Of a DNA stretch of 64,000 nucleotides, positions 23,444 through 36,744 are shown piece by piece. The stretch spans positions 6,324,001 to 6,388,000 of the forward strand of contig NZ_CP008953.1 of assembly GCF_000732925.1 (NCBI RefSeq), written 5' to 3'. Origin of the DNA: Amycolatopsis japonica (GTDB taxonomy: Bacteria; Actinomycetota; Actinomycetes; Mycobacteriales; Pseudonocardiaceae). Under the pieces are notes generated by a model that worked only from the letters and a program-made list of their open reading frames with translations, did not search any database and was not told the DNA's origin. A program made the translations under genes and the position numbers. How positions within the stretch are numbered: the stretch's first letter is position 1; each line of letters begins with the position of its first letter.

Positions 23444-25003
23444 GGCCTCGATGGCCAGGACGGCGATGTCGTCGTGCGTCCCGCTGCCGAGCCATTCCCG
23501 CACCGCGGAGCGGACCCGGGCTACCACCTCGCGGCCGGACATCCCCTGGCAGCCGACCAGCAGTTCCCGCAACCGCTCGTCGCCGAACAGGTCCGACGGA
23601 CGCTCATGGTGACGCGCTTCGGTGATGCCGTCGGTGTAGAGCAGGCAGACGTCGCCCTCGCCCAGCCGGATGGCCGTCTCGGCGAACCGCGCCTGCGGCG
23701 AGATCCCGACCAGTGTGCCGGGCAAGGTGATCTCGTCGACGCCGCCACGACGGCGCACCACCAGCGGCGCGGGATGGCCCCCTGAGGCCAAGGTGACGCC
23801 GAGACCGTCTTCGTTCGCCAGCACCGAACCGAGCACCAGCGTGGCGAACCGGCCGCTGCCGCCGGTGATGAGCAGGGAGTTGAGCAGGCTCAGCAACGTG
23901 GTGTTGTCGTGCTCGACGAGGTCGAGCGCGGCGAGGGTCTGCCGGACCCGGCCGGTGAGCGCGGCCGCCTCGGCGCCCTTCCCGCAGACGTCGCCGAGGA
24001 CGAACATCGCACCGCCGCCTTCGCGCGGCAGGACGTCGTAGAAATCGCCGCCGACGTCGAGCAGACCGCCCGACGGCTCGTACCAGACGTCGAACTTGAC
24101 GCCGTGGACGTCCGGCGGCGGGGTCGGGCGCAGCGTGGTCTCCAGGCCGCGGGTGGCCTCTTCCTGGCGGGCGTAGCGATGCGCGTTCGCCAGCGCCGTC
24201 CCTGCCGCGCGGGCGAACTCGGTCACCGCGCGCGGGTGGTCCTCGCCGAACGCGGGCGCGCCGCGCCTGCCGAGCACCACCGCCCCGGTGACCCCGGCGC
24301 CGCCGTCGAACCCCAGTGAGACCACGGTCACGGACGGATGGACGGCGAGCCGTTCCGCGACGATCGCGGGCAGCGTCGCGATCTCCTCCTCCGGCACCGC
24401 TTTGGCTTCGAGTTCCTCGGTGGAGGCGAAGGTGCCGGCGAGCACCGGCGCGAGCTGGGCCGGCACCCGGCGGATCCGGCCGTGCCCGTGATTGGTGCGG
24501 TGATCGCAGCTCCACCATTCCCACCGGCCACGGGTGGTCGGCAGCAGCACGAACACGCAGTCGGCGAGTTCGGCGGCGGCGACCTCGGCGATCACCTTCG
24601 CCGTGCCGTGCCGCCCTCGCGCGGAGGCGAGCCTGGGTGCCGAAGCGGCGAGGAAACCGTCCACGCGGGGACCGTCGGCCGCGACCGCGGAGGTCACCGT
24701 CCACGCGTGCCAGCCGCCGGGCAGCGTCCGGATCCGGGCCGGGAACCGGCGGCCGGTGTGCTCGACATGCCCGACGTCGGGACCTTCGGCGGTCAGTATC
24801 GGGCGGCCGCCGCCGAACAGCTCGCGGGCGGCGGGATTCGACCAGCGCAACGCGCCGCCGACGTCCTGCACGAGCACCGCGTCACGGACGTCTTCCAGCA
24901 GCTCACGCCAGAACCGCCCGGATTCGGGCAGAGCGCCCTCGCTGGTCGCCGTCGACGACTCCGAGGGGAGCGACGTCGAGGCCGGGGCCGGCCGTGACAC
25001 CAT
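23426..25003 (-). CDS. RsbU-like PP2C phosphatase with PAS and GAF domains
   Basis: 525 residues. Domains in order: PAS-like (about 25-130, DVRDAVLVQDVGGALRWSNPAA), GAF-like (about 140-290), and a SpoIIE/RsbU PP2C domain (about 300-520) with GGDFYDV, FVLGDVCGKG, LLYTDGITEAR and GTHDDIAVLAIE, the metal-binding Asp motifs. Proteins of this build dephosphorylate anti-sigma-factor antagonists and so release an alternative sigma factor under stress. RBS GGAGGAGG precedes the ATG at 25003. It is transcribed away from the giant hybrid kinase, only 94-130 nt between starts, which suggests a common stress-signalling theme. Confidence 0.85.
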   Translation of the reverse strand: MVSRPAPASTSLPSESSTATSEGALPESGRFWRELLEDVRDAVLVQDVGGALRWSNPAARELFGGGRPILTAEGPDVGHVEHTGRRFPARIRTLPGGWHAWTVTSAVAADGPRVDGFLAASAPRLASARGRHGTAKVIAEVAAAELADCVFVLLPTTRGRWEWWSCDHRTNHGHGRIRRVPAQLAPVLAGTFASTEELEAKAVPEEEIATLPAIVAERLAVHPSVTVVSLGFDGGAGVTGAVVLGRRGAPAFGEDHPRAVTEFARAAGTALANAHRYARQEEATRGLETTLRPTPPPDVHGVKFDVWYEPSGGLLDVGGDFYDVLPREGGGAMFVLGDVCGKGAEAAALTGRVRQTLAALDLVEHDNTTLLSLLNSLLITGGSGRFATLVLGSVLANEDGLGVTLASGGHPAPLVVRRRGGVDEITLPGTLVGISPQARFAETAIRLGEGDVCLLYTDGITEARHHERPSDLFGDERLRELLVGCQGMSGREVVARVRSAVREWLGSGTHDDIAVLAIEASRPVQ

Positions 25004-25133
25004 TCCCGGACCTCCTCCTGCCTGGCGGGTAGCGCAGTGTGAGCGGGCGGACTGGCTCGAAGTGTAGGTCGAATCATGGCACGCTGATGCGACGACCATG
25101 GCTTGGCATGCGTGGTGGAGAGGGTCGACACAG

Positions 25134-29813
<4,680 letters not shown>

Positions 29814-29845
29814 GGCGTTGGTCGGGGGCCCCTGGTGGGCCGCGG

Positions 29846-29898
29846 GTCGCGAAAGCCACTTTCAGGACGTCAGATGTCCTGAAAGTGGCTTTCGCGAC
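29846..29898 (+). terminator. Perfect 53-nt hairpin (23-7-23) after the hybrid kinase
   Basis: Arms 29846-29868 and 29876-29898 are exact complements around loop GTCAGAT. It starts 33 nt after the kinase stop and precedes a gene on the same strand, so it probably terminates the kinase mRNA. The arm begins GTCGCGAAAGCCACTTTC, as in the hairpin at 17526. Confidence 0.75.
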
Positions 29899-29936
29899 AT
29901 CGAGTGTGCACGCGAATCTGCCAATTGTGGCCATAT

Positions 29937-29973
29937 GTAACGGCAAGACCCGGATAGTTACACGCTCCGTAAC
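29937..29973 (+). promoter_or_regulatory. Repeated GTAAC/GTTAC sites in an AT-rich promoter region
   Basis: GTAAC at 29937 and 29969 and its complement GTTAC at 29957 lie in an unusually AT-rich stretch just before the membrane-protein gene at 30025. The inner pair (29957-29973) forms a short dyad. GTAAC-type repeats are known sites for the actinobacterial regulator MtrA; that link is only a suggestion here. Confidence 0.35.
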
Positions 29974-30024
29974 ATCTAGATTCTTCGACGCGACTCCTGC
30001 GCAACTTCGACAAAGGAGTCGACC

Positions 30025-30543
30025 ATGCCGAATCCCCGGACCCTCCTGACCGGTTTCGGACTCTTGCTCGGCGGCTACTACGTCGCCTTGGACAAGGTGC
30101 ATCAGATCTGGGGCGATACCGAACCGCCGCAGATCACGGCCGACTTCAACGCGTTCGCCTTGCTCTTTGTGCTGGCGCTGGCGATCGAGCGGCTGGTACA
30201 GCCCTTCTCCCCGATTCTCGGCCCCAACACCGCCGACGCGAAGAACGAGCTCAGGAACGCTCGTTCGACGGGAACCGGCATTGACGTCGCCAAGGCCGAG
30301 ACCAAGCTGGCCGAGGCGCGAAGCAGGACAGCCATCGTGACCTGGGGCTTCGCCACTGGGCTCGCCTGCCTGCTGGCCGCCGGGGCCAACATCACCCTGC
30401 TCCGCGCCATCATCGATCCGCAAGGGACCCAGATCGCCTTCTGGCTCGACCTCCTGGTGACCGGCCTGGTCGTAGGCGCCGGAACCAAGCCGATCAACGA
30501 CCTCTGGACCCGCCTGCAGAACAAGCCCGCCGACCCCGCCTGA
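30025..30543 (+). CDS. Hypothetical membrane protein
   Basis: 172 residues, not recognised. Hydrophobic segments at about 5-23, 42-60, 103-125 and 132-152 surround a charged, Ala-rich helical stretch (about 70-100, DAKNELRNARSTGTG). RBS AAAGGAG lies 9 nt before the ATG. The gene stands alone between the hybrid-kinase terminator and a strong bidirectional terminator shared with tRNA-Gly. The AT-rich promoter region is different in base composition from its surroundings. Confidence 0.65.
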   Translation: MPNPRTLLTGFGLLLGGYYVALDKVHQIWGDTEPPQITADFNAFALLFVLALAIERLVQPFSPILGPNTADAKNELRNARSTGTGIDVAKAETKLAEARSRTAIVTWGFATGLACLLAAGANITLLRAIIDPQGTQIAFWLDLLVTGLVVGAGTKPINDLWTRLQNKPADPA

Positions 30544-30560
30544 CCGAAGCGGAAACGAAA

Positions 30561-30589
30561 GAACCCGCAGGCAAGGCGCCTGCGGGTTC
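30561..30589. terminator. Bidirectional terminator
   Basis: Perfect 12-bp arms (GAACCCGCAGGC at 30561-30572, complement 30578-30589) with loop AAGGC. It lies between the end of the hypothetical membrane protein gene and the 3' end of the convergent tRNA-Gly gene. Confidence 0.8.
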
Positions 30590-30602
30590 GGATGTGGAGC
30601 TG

Positions 30603-30676
30603 TGGAGCGGGTGACGGGAATCGAACCCGCGTAGCTAGTTTGGAAGACTAGGGCTCTACCATTGAGCTACACCCGC
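30603..30676 (-). tRNA. tRNA-Gly(UCC)
   Basis: Minus-strand cloverleaf: acceptor GCGGGTG pairs with CACCCGC, anticodon stem CTAGT/ACTAG with loop CTTCCAA gives anticodon UCC (reads GGA), T arm contains GGTTCGATTCC. CCA is encoded at 30603-30605. Divergent from tRNA-Pro. Confidence 0.95.
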
Positions 30677-30760
30677 GTGCCCCCGAAGTACCGGGTGCGA
30701 AAACAGCTTAGCGTGACCCGCTAGGCTGTGCGCACACCCCCCGGGAGATCGGGGAAGTCA

Positions 30761-30834
30761 CGGGATGTGGCGCAGCTTGGTAGCGCATCCGCTTTGGGAG
30801 CGGAGGGTCGCAGGTTCAAATCCTGTCATCCCGA
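30761..30834 (+). tRNA. tRNA-Pro(UGG)
   Basis: Acceptor CGGGATG pairs with CATCCCG, discriminator A; anticodon stem TCCGC/GCGGA with loop TTTGGGA gives anticodon UGG (reads CCA). T arm contains GGTTCAAATCC. The terminal CCA is not encoded (CTC follows). Confidence 0.95.
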
Positions 30835-30884
30835 CTCAAGGTCCTTGACCTGCGAGTTCACTTGTGTGGGCCCGGCACCCGGAT

Positions 30885-31010
30885 CTCGCGTGTTTCCAGC
30901 CGGATCTCGCGTGTCCGAAGCCGGAAGACACGCCGCGGACGCGGCTCCGGCGTGTTCCGCCTCCAATCACGCGTGTACCGGGCCTGGACACACGAGTCAC
31001 GCCGAATCCA
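30885..31010. repeat. Six 21-bp units between tRNA-Pro and GNAT gene
   Basis: Units start at 30885, 30906, 30927, 30948, 30969 and 30990. The first two share CTCGCGTGT...CCGGA; later units carry the complementary form (CAATCACGCG, ACACGAGTCACG). The period, the orientation switch and the words CGCCTCCAATCACGCG match the array at 9373. Nothing else is seen in the 30835-31042 spacer. Confidence 0.65.
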
Positions 31011-31042
31011 CTCGGGCCGGCCCTCCGTGACCCTCCGCTTTA

Positions 31043-31492
31043 ATGGCGATCATGGAGATCCGCCACGCCCGTGCCACCGACGCCCCCGCCGTGACCACCC
31101 TCCTCGCCGAGCTCGGCTACCCCGACAACAACGAGACCGACGTACGCGGCCGGCTCGAACGCTGGGCCCGCCATCCCGAAGGCGCCGCGTTCGTCGCCGA
31201 GTCCGACGGCACCGTGGTCGGGGTCATCGCGGTGGTCGCGATCCCGCTTCTCGAGCGGGAAGGCGCCGTGGGACGGATCGTGGCCCTGGTGGTGGACGAG
31301 ACCCGACGTGGTACCGGCGTCGGACGCGCACTGATCACCGCCGCCGAGGAGCAGGCGCTGCGGTGGGGCTGCGGCGCGATGGAGGTCAGCAGTTCCCGCC
31401 GCAGGACCGGCGCGCACGCCTTCTACCGGGCACGGGGGTACGAGGACCGTTGTGAACGCAGCGCCAAGTTCTTCCGCGACCTGACCGCCTGA
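31043..31492 (+). CDS. GNAT family N-acetyltransferase
   Basis: 149 residues, one GNAT domain: RHARATDAPAV at the start, VGRIVALVVDETRRGTGVGRALI (acetyl-CoA loop R-x-x-G-x-G/A region) and the closing AFYRARGYED. Acetylates an unidentified amine. ATG 31043 and 31052 are both possible starts; neither has a good ribosome binding site. Convergent or coupled neighbours are absent; the ROK gene follows 60 nt later on the same strand. Confidence 0.85.
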   Translation: MAIMEIRHARATDAPAVTTLLAELGYPDNNETDVRGRLERWARHPEGAAFVAESDGTVVGVIAVVAIPLLEREGAVGRIVALVVDETRRGTGVGRALITAAEEQALRWGCGAMEVSSSRRRTGAHAFYRARGYEDRCERSAKFFRDLTA

Positions 31493-31552
31493 CCAGCTCC
31501 CGGATGCTGAGAGCCCTAGGCCCACCGCCACCCGCTTGCGAACATCGGCACC

Positions 31553-32719
31553 GTGACCGGCAGGCGGAGCGCCAGTGCCAGCGCGGTGCTCCGCGTGGTG
31601 CTGGACGAAGGGGCGATAGCGCGCAGCACCATCGCGCGCCGCACCGGGCTGAGTGCCGCGGCCGTCACGGGGCATGTCGCGGAGCTGATGCGCCGCGGGT
31701 TCCTCATCGAGCTGCCCGAGGTCGCGGGCGCGGTCGGCAGGCCGTTTGTGCCGCTGGAGCTCGACACGGAGCGGTTCGTGGTGTGCGGAGCGCATGTCGC
31801 GGTCGACCATCTCACCGTCGGGCTGCTCGATCTGCGCGGGAAAGTGTTGGCACAGCTGGAAGCCCCGCATCACGGCGCCGAGCCCGCGGTGCAGGCCGCG
31901 CAGATCGCGGAGCTGCTCGACGACCTCCTCGTCGGACACGCGCCGGAGCGGACGCCGCTCGGGCTGGGGGTGGCGACCGGCGGGTGGGTCGACGAGGCCT
32001 CGGGAACGGTGGTGGAGCACGGGTTGCTCGGCTGGCGCGGGGTCCCGTTGCGCGAACTGCTCACGGAGGTCACCGGTCTCGACGTCCGCGTCGACGGGCA
32101 TTCGCGGGCGCTCATCCACGCCGAACGCCTGCTGGGGCAACCGCGAGCGCGGAGCAGTGTCGTGCAGTTGTTCACCGGCAACGTGGTCGACGCCGCCTTC
32201 GCGACCGGGGACACCGTCCATCATGGACCGAGGTCGGCGGCGGGCGCCGTCGCGCATTTGCGGGTCGACGACAGCGAGGAACCCTGCCGTTGCGGGCGAT
32301 CCGGCTGTCTCGAAGCGACGGTGTCCGAGCGCACGATCGCCCGTAAGGCCGTCGAAGCGCACATCATCGAAGAACCGGATTTCACCGATGTGCTCCATTT
32401 GGCGGCATCGGGAAACAAAGGCGCCATCGCCCTTTTCCGGGAACGCGCGAGAATCATCGGACAGGCCGCAGCCTTGCTGTTCGACGTCCTCAATCCGGAA
32501 ATCCTCATCGTGCTCGACCAGAGTGTACGCGACGTCGACGGCTGCCTTTCCACGATCCGGGACGAGGTCGCCCAGCGCTCCTGGATCTGCCAGGACGCGG
32601 AGAAAAACGTTGTGGCGTCGAGCTTTCCGGGCACCGAACTGGCGACGGCCGGCGCGGCGGTCATGCTGAACGCCCTCTACGAAGATCCGCTTTTCACGAA
32701 CCTCGCCAACGCATCCTGA
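31553..32719 (+). CDS. ROK family transcriptional regulator
   Basis: 388 residues from a GTG. An N-terminal winged helix (about 8-62, ARSTIARRTGLSAAAVTGHVAELMRRGFL) is joined to a ROK domain with the zinc motif CRCGRSGCLEA (about 244-254) and the PEILIVLDQS segment. The sugar-kinase ATP loop (DxGGT) is missing: the region reads CGAHVAVDHLTVGLLDL, so it is a pure regulator. It lies directly before a sulfonate-type ABC transporter operon on the same strand and is the likely regulator of it. ROK regulators usually answer sugars, so the effector could be a sugar sulfonate such as sulfoquinovose; this is a guess. Confidence 0.85.
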   Translation: MTGRRSASASAVLRVVLDEGAIARSTIARRTGLSAAAVTGHVAELMRRGFLIELPEVAGAVGRPFVPLELDTERFVVCGAHVAVDHLTVGLLDLRGKVLAQLEAPHHGAEPAVQAAQIAELLDDLLVGHAPERTPLGLGVATGGWVDEASGTVVEHGLLGWRGVPLRELLTEVTGLDVRVDGHSRALIHAERLLGQPRARSSVVQLFTGNVVDAAFATGDTVHHGPRSAAGAVAHLRVDDSEEPCRCGRSGCLEATVSERTIARKAVEAHIIEEPDFTDVLHLAASGNKGAIALFRERARIIGQAAALLFDVLNPEILIVLDQSVRDVDGCLSTIRDEVAQRSWICQDAEKNVVASSFPGTELATAGAAVMLNALYEDPLFTNLANAS

Positions 32720-32720
32720 G

Positions 32721-32771
32721 TTACTTCACTAAATCGCAAAATTGACGCTCTCCGCCGGGCCTGCGAAGAAT
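32721..32771 (+). promoter_or_regulatory. Promoter and possible ROK operator of the ABC operon
   Basis: TTACTTCACTAA (32721-32732) is a partial dyad just after the ROK stop. It is followed by TTGACG (32742-32747) and, 18 nt on, AAGAAT (32766-32771), a fair sigma-70-type -35/-10 pair for the substrate-binding-protein gene at 32809. The stretch is AT-rich relative to its surroundings. Confidence 0.45.
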
Positions 32772-32808
32772 CTTCTCAACGACGCGAACCCGAACGAAAG
32801 AGCCCACC

Positions 32809-33828
32809 GTGAAGAAACCAGTGCCCTTGATCGCCGCGCTCCTCGCCGGATTGGCGCTGTCGGGCTGCGGCGCCTCCGCGACCCCGGCGGGCGTGGCCGG
32901 GCAGCCGGAGAAACTCGAACTCCGCTACCAGGGGTCGGCGAACAACGTCACCTTCCCCGAACTCGCCGAAGACCTCGGCTACTTCGGCCCGGTCAAACTC
33001 AAATGGGTCGGCAACACGATCAGCGGACCACAGGACATCCAGTCCGCCGCGACCGACCAGACCGACTTCGGCGGCGCCTTCACCGGCGCGGTCGCCAAAC
33101 TCGTCGACGCCGGCGCCCCGATCAAGGCCGTCGTCAACTACTACGGCTCCGACGACAAGACCTTCTTGGGCTTCTACGTCAAGGAGGACAGCCCGATCCG
33201 CACCGCGCGTGACCTCATCGGCAAGAAAGTCGGCGTCAACACCGTCGGCGCGAACCTGGAGGCCGCCCTCGACACCTGGCTCAAGCGCAACGGCCTCACC
33301 GACGCCGAGATCGACCAGGTACAGCTCGTCGTCCTGCCCCCGATCAACACGGAACAGGCCCTGCGCAACGGCCAGATCGACGTCGCCGCGCTCAACGGCG
33401 TCCTGCAGGACCGTGCTCTCGCGGGAGGCGGCGTGCGGCCGATCGTGAAGGACGTCGAGGCGTTCGGACCGTACAACGGCGGGCCGTACGTGCTGCGGAC
33501 CGACTTCATCAAGAAGTACCCGGAGACCACGAAAACCTTCGTCACCGGTGTGGCCAAGGCGATCGAGTGGGCGCGTACCACTCCGCGCGAGGAGGTGATC
33601 GCCCGGTTCACCAAGATCATCCAGAACCGCGGCCGCAACGAGAACACCGAAACGCTCAAGTACTGGAAGAGCACCGGCGTCACCAAGGGCGGGCTGATCT
33701 CCGACAACGACTACACGCTCTGGACGGACTGGCTCAAGCAGTCCGGGTTCATCAAGAACGACCAGCTCGACCTCAAGAAGATCTACACCAACGAGTTCAA
33801 CCCGTACCGCGAAGGCGGTGGCGCATGA
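32809..33828 (+). CDS. ABC transporter substrate-binding lipoprotein (SsuA/TauA type)
   Basis: 339 residues. Lipoprotein signal with lipobox LALSGC (Cys20). The mature protein is an NMT1/SsuA-type periplasmic-binding fold: AEDLGYFGPVKLKWVG, QSAATDQTDFGGAF, LIGKKVGVNTVGANLEAALD, and NGQIDVAALNGV. It binds an alkanesulfonate or a similar anion outside the membrane. The GTG start overlaps nothing and follows the promoter by about 40 nt. The 3' end overlaps the ATPase gene (ATGA), so the operon is translationally coupled. Confidence 0.85.
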   Translation: MKKPVPLIAALLAGLALSGCGASATPAGVAGQPEKLELRYQGSANNVTFPELAEDLGYFGPVKLKWVGNTISGPQDIQSAATDQTDFGGAFTGAVAKLVDAGAPIKAVVNYYGSDDKTFLGFYVKEDSPIRTARDLIGKKVGVNTVGANLEAALDTWLKRNGLTDAEIDQVQLVVLPPINTEQALRNGQIDVAALNGVLQDRALAGGGVRPIVKDVEAFGPYNGGPYVLRTDFIKKYPETTKTFVTGVAKAIEWARTTPREEVIARFTKIIQNRGRNENTETLKYWKSTGVTKGGLISDNDYTLWTDWLKQSGFIKNDQLDLKKIYTNEFNPYREGGGA

Positions 33829-34586
33829 CCGCCAAGATCAGCCTGCGCTCGGTCACCAAGACCTTCGGCGCGTTGACCGCACTCGACGACGTCTCCCTCG
33901 ACATCGAGGACGGCACGTTCCTCTCCCTCGTCGGGCCGAGCGGTTCCGGCAAGTCCACGCTGCTCGATCTGCTCGGCGGGCTCGCGAAACCCACCTCCGG
34001 CGAGGTTCTGATCGACGGGAAACCCGTCACCGGGCCGGGGCTGGATCGCGGGGTCGTGTTCCAGCAGTACGCGCTGTTCCCGTGGCGCACCGCGCGGGCC
34101 AACGTCGAGTTCGGCCTCGAAGGCGGCACCCTGAACAAACGACAGCGTTCCGAGCGAGCGCGGGAATTCCTCGACCTGGTCGGGCTTTCCGGCTTCGAAG
34201 ACCACCTCCCCCATCAGCTTTCCGGTGGCATGAAACAACGTGTCGCGATCGCGAGGAGCCTCGCGTACGACCCGGACGTGCTGCTGATGGACGAGCCGTA
34301 CGCCGCACTGGACTCCCAGACCCGCGAACTCCTGCAAGAGGAGCTGCGCCGGATCTGGAAACGCACCGGCAAGACCATCGTCTTCATCACCCACAGCATC
34401 GAGGAAGCCGTCTATTTAGGACAGAAGGTCGCGGTGCTCACGTCCCGTCCGGGCAGGCTCAAGGACGTCGTCGACATCGACCTCGGTGACCGCTCGAACG
34501 ACGACCTGCGCTCGGCGCCCGCCTTCGTGGCCCATCGCCATCGGCTGTGGGAACTGCTGCACGACGAGATCCGGAGGGCCGCCTGA
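33825..34586 (+). CDS. ABC transporter ATP-binding protein (SsuB/TauB type)
   Basis: 253 residues. Complete ABC ATPase: Walker A GPSGSGKSTLL, Q loop FQQYALFPW, signature LSGGMKQRVAIAR, Walker B VLLMDEPYAALD, and switch His in FITHSIEEA. The C-terminal stretch LTSRPGRLKDVVDIDLG is typical of nitrate/sulfonate/taurine importers. ATG overlaps the previous stop by 4 nt, and its own stop overlaps the permease ATG (TGATG). Confidence 0.92.
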   Translation: MTAKISLRSVTKTFGALTALDDVSLDIEDGTFLSLVGPSGSGKSTLLDLLGGLAKPTSGEVLIDGKPVTGPGLDRGVVFQQYALFPWRTARANVEFGLEGGTLNKRQRSERAREFLDLVGLSGFEDHLPHQLSGGMKQRVAIARSLAYDPDVLLMDEPYAALDSQTRELLQEELRRIWKRTGKTIVFITHSIEEAVYLGQKVAVLTSRPGRLKDVVDIDLGDRSNDDLRSAPAFVAHRHRLWELLHDEIRRAA

Positions 34587-35425
34587 TGACCGCCACCCTC
34601 GAAGCGCCGAAAGTCCACACTGGACTGAAGGCCGCCGAGAAACCCCGCAGGAAGAAGAACCCGTTACGCAAGGCTTTCCGTAGTTCGGCGGCGATCCTGC
34701 TCTTCCTCGCCCTCTGGGAGCTCGCTCCCCAGTACCTGCTCGACGAAGGCACGAGGACCTTCCTCCCGCCGCTGTCGGAAGACCTCGTCGCGCTCTGGGA
34801 GCTGATCCTCAACGGGCAGCTGGCGGACCATCTGCTGGCGAGCCTCGGCCGGTCCGCCGCCGGATTCGTCATCGCGGTGGGCGTCTCGGTGCCGCTCGGC
34901 CTGCTGATCGCCTGGTACCGGCCGCTCGCCGAGTTCCTGAACCCGTTGCTGGAACTGGCCCGCAACACCGCCGCACTGGCCCTGCTGCCGGTGTTCACGC
35001 TCCTGCTCGGCATCGGCGAGGTGTCCAAGATCGCGCTGATCGTCTACGCCTGCGTCTGGCCGGTGCTGCTCAACACGATCGCCGGAGTGAACACCGTGGA
35101 TCCGTTGCTGGTCAAGGCCGCGCGCTCGCTCGGGCTGTCGAGCCCGAGCCTGTTCCGGAAGGTGATCCTGCCGTCGGCGGTGCCGACCATCTTCACCGGC
35201 ATCCGGATGGCGGCGGCGTACTCGATCCTCATCCTCATCGCCGCCGAAATGGTCGGCGCCAAAGCCGGGCTCGGCTATCTGATCAACAACTCGCAGGTCA
35301 ACTTCCAGATCCAGCAGATGTACGCCGCGATCATCACGGTGTCGGTGCTGGGCCTGGCCATCAACGCGGGCTTCGTCGCACTGGAGCGGCGGTTCTCCAC
35401 CTGGCGTGTCAAGGAGAAGGCGTGA
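34586..35425 (+). CDS. ABC transporter permease (SsuC/TauC type)
   Basis: 279 residues, six predicted membrane helices. The EAA loop reads SLGLSSPSLFRKVILPSAVP, which docks to the ATPase, and the BPD_transp_1 region is complete. N-terminal 30 residues are basic and cytoplasmic. Coupled to the ATPase before it and the monooxygenase after it by 1-4 nt overlaps, so all five genes from 32809 to 37643 are one operon. Confidence 0.9.
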   Translation: MTATLEAPKVHTGLKAAEKPRRKKNPLRKAFRSSAAILLFLALWELAPQYLLDEGTRTFLPPLSEDLVALWELILNGQLADHLLASLGRSAAGFVIAVGVSVPLGLLIAWYRPLAEFLNPLLELARNTAALALLPVFTLLLGIGEVSKIALIVYACVWPVLLNTIAGVNTVDPLLVKAARSLGLSSPSLFRKVILPSAVPTIFTGIRMAAAYSILILIAAEMVGAKAGLGYLINNSQVNFQIQQMYAAIITVSVLGLAINAGFVALERRFSTWRVKEKA

Positions 35426-36744
35426 AGCACTTACACCTCAACGCGTTCGTGATGCCGAACGGCCATCACGAGGCGGCGTGGCGGCATCCGAGCACGGATC
35501 CGCACCGCGCCGCGACGCTGAAGCACTACGTCGACATCGCCCGCACGGCGGAGCGCGGCAAGCTGGATTCGCTGTTCCTCGCCGACGGTGTCGCCTTGTG
35601 GGGCAACGTCCGCTACAACTCCCACACCCTGTTCGAGCCGCTGACGTTGCTTTCCGCGCTGGCCGGGGCGACCGAGCACATCGGGCTGATCGCGACCGCG
35701 TCGACGACCTACAACGAGCCGTACCACCTGGCGCGGAAGTTCGCGTCGCTCGATCACCTCAGCGGCGGGCGCGCGGGCTGGAACATCGTGACGTCGGCGG
35801 GCGAGGACGAGGCGCGCAACTTCAATCGCGACGCCCGGCCGGCGCACGCGTTGCGCTACGAACGCGCCACCGAATTCGTCGAAGTGGCCAGGAAACTCTG
35901 GGACAGCTGGGACGACGACGCGGCGGTGATCGACAAGGCGAGCGGTGTCTACGCCGACACCGACCGCATCCACCCGATCGACCACAACGGCCCGCATTTC
36001 CAGGTCCGAGGCCCGCTCAACATCCCGCGTCCGGTGCAGGGACATCCGTTGCTCGTCCAGGCTGGTTCGTCGGAGACGGGCAAGGAGTACGCGGCCCGGT
36101 TCGCCGAGGCGGTGTTCACCGCGCAGCAGACCTTCGCCGAGGGCAAGGCTTTCTACGACGACGTCAAGGGAAGGCTCGCGAAGTACGGCCGCTCGCCGGA
36201 GGAGATCAAGATCCTGCCGGGGATCAGCCCGATCCTGGGGCGCACCGAGGCCGAAGCGAAGGAACGCGAGGCCGAACTCAACGCCCTCATCACGCCCGCG
36301 TACGGCGTGCGGCAGCTGTCGAACATGCTCGACCACGACCTGACGCCGTACCCGCTCGACGGTCCGCTGCCCGACGTCGGCACGTTCACCGAGGGCGCCC
36401 AGAGCCGGTTCGAGCTGGTCACGGGCCTGGCGCGGCGCGAGAACCTCACCATCCGTCAGCTGATCGAGCGACTGGCGGGCGGCCGGGGACACCGCGTCTT
36501 CGCCGGAACCGCCACGCAAGTAGCCGACCAATTGGAGCACTGGTTCACCGAAGGCGCCGCGGACGGCTTCAACGTCATGCCGCCCACGCTGCCGGGCGGC
36601 CTCGAGGACTTCGTCGACCTCGTCGTCCCGGAACTCCAGCGACGCGGCCTGTTCCGCACCGAGTACACCGCCACGACCTTGCGCGGCCACTACGGCCTCG
36701 CCCGCCCAGCCCACCGCACCCCAGTGAAGGAGCACGCCGCATGA
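35422..36744 (+). CDS. NtaA/DmoA-family FMN-dependent monooxygenase
   Basis: 440 residues, the usual length for the NtaA/SnaA/DszA/DmoA group of bacterial luciferase-like enzymes. Marks: NAFVMPNGHHEAAWRHP at the start, DSLFLADGVALWG, ATASTTYNEPYHLARKFASLDHLSGGRAGWNIVTS (the family core) and LVQAGSSETGKEYAARFAE. These oxidise N-, S- or sulfone compounds with FMNH2 and O2; the flavin reductase must come from elsewhere. In this operon it probably cleaves an imported organosulfur compound. Confidence 0.88.
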   Translation: MKHLHLNAFVMPNGHHEAAWRHPSTDPHRAATLKHYVDIARTAERGKLDSLFLADGVALWGNVRYNSHTLFEPLTLLSALAGATEHIGLIATASTTYNEPYHLARKFASLDHLSGGRAGWNIVTSAGEDEARNFNRDARPAHALRYERATEFVEVARKLWDSWDDDAAVIDKASGVYADTDRIHPIDHNGPHFQVRGPLNIPRPVQGHPLLVQAGSSETGKEYAARFAEAVFTAQQTFAEGKAFYDDVKGRLAKYGRSPEEIKILPGISPILGRTEAEAKEREAELNALITPAYGVRQLSNMLDHDLTPYPLDGPLPDVGTFTEGAQSRFELVTGLARRENLTIRQLIERLAGGRGHRVFAGTATQVADQLEHWFTEGAADGFNVMPPTLPGGLEDFVDLVVPELQRRGLFRTEYTATTLRGHYGLARPAHRTPVKEHAA

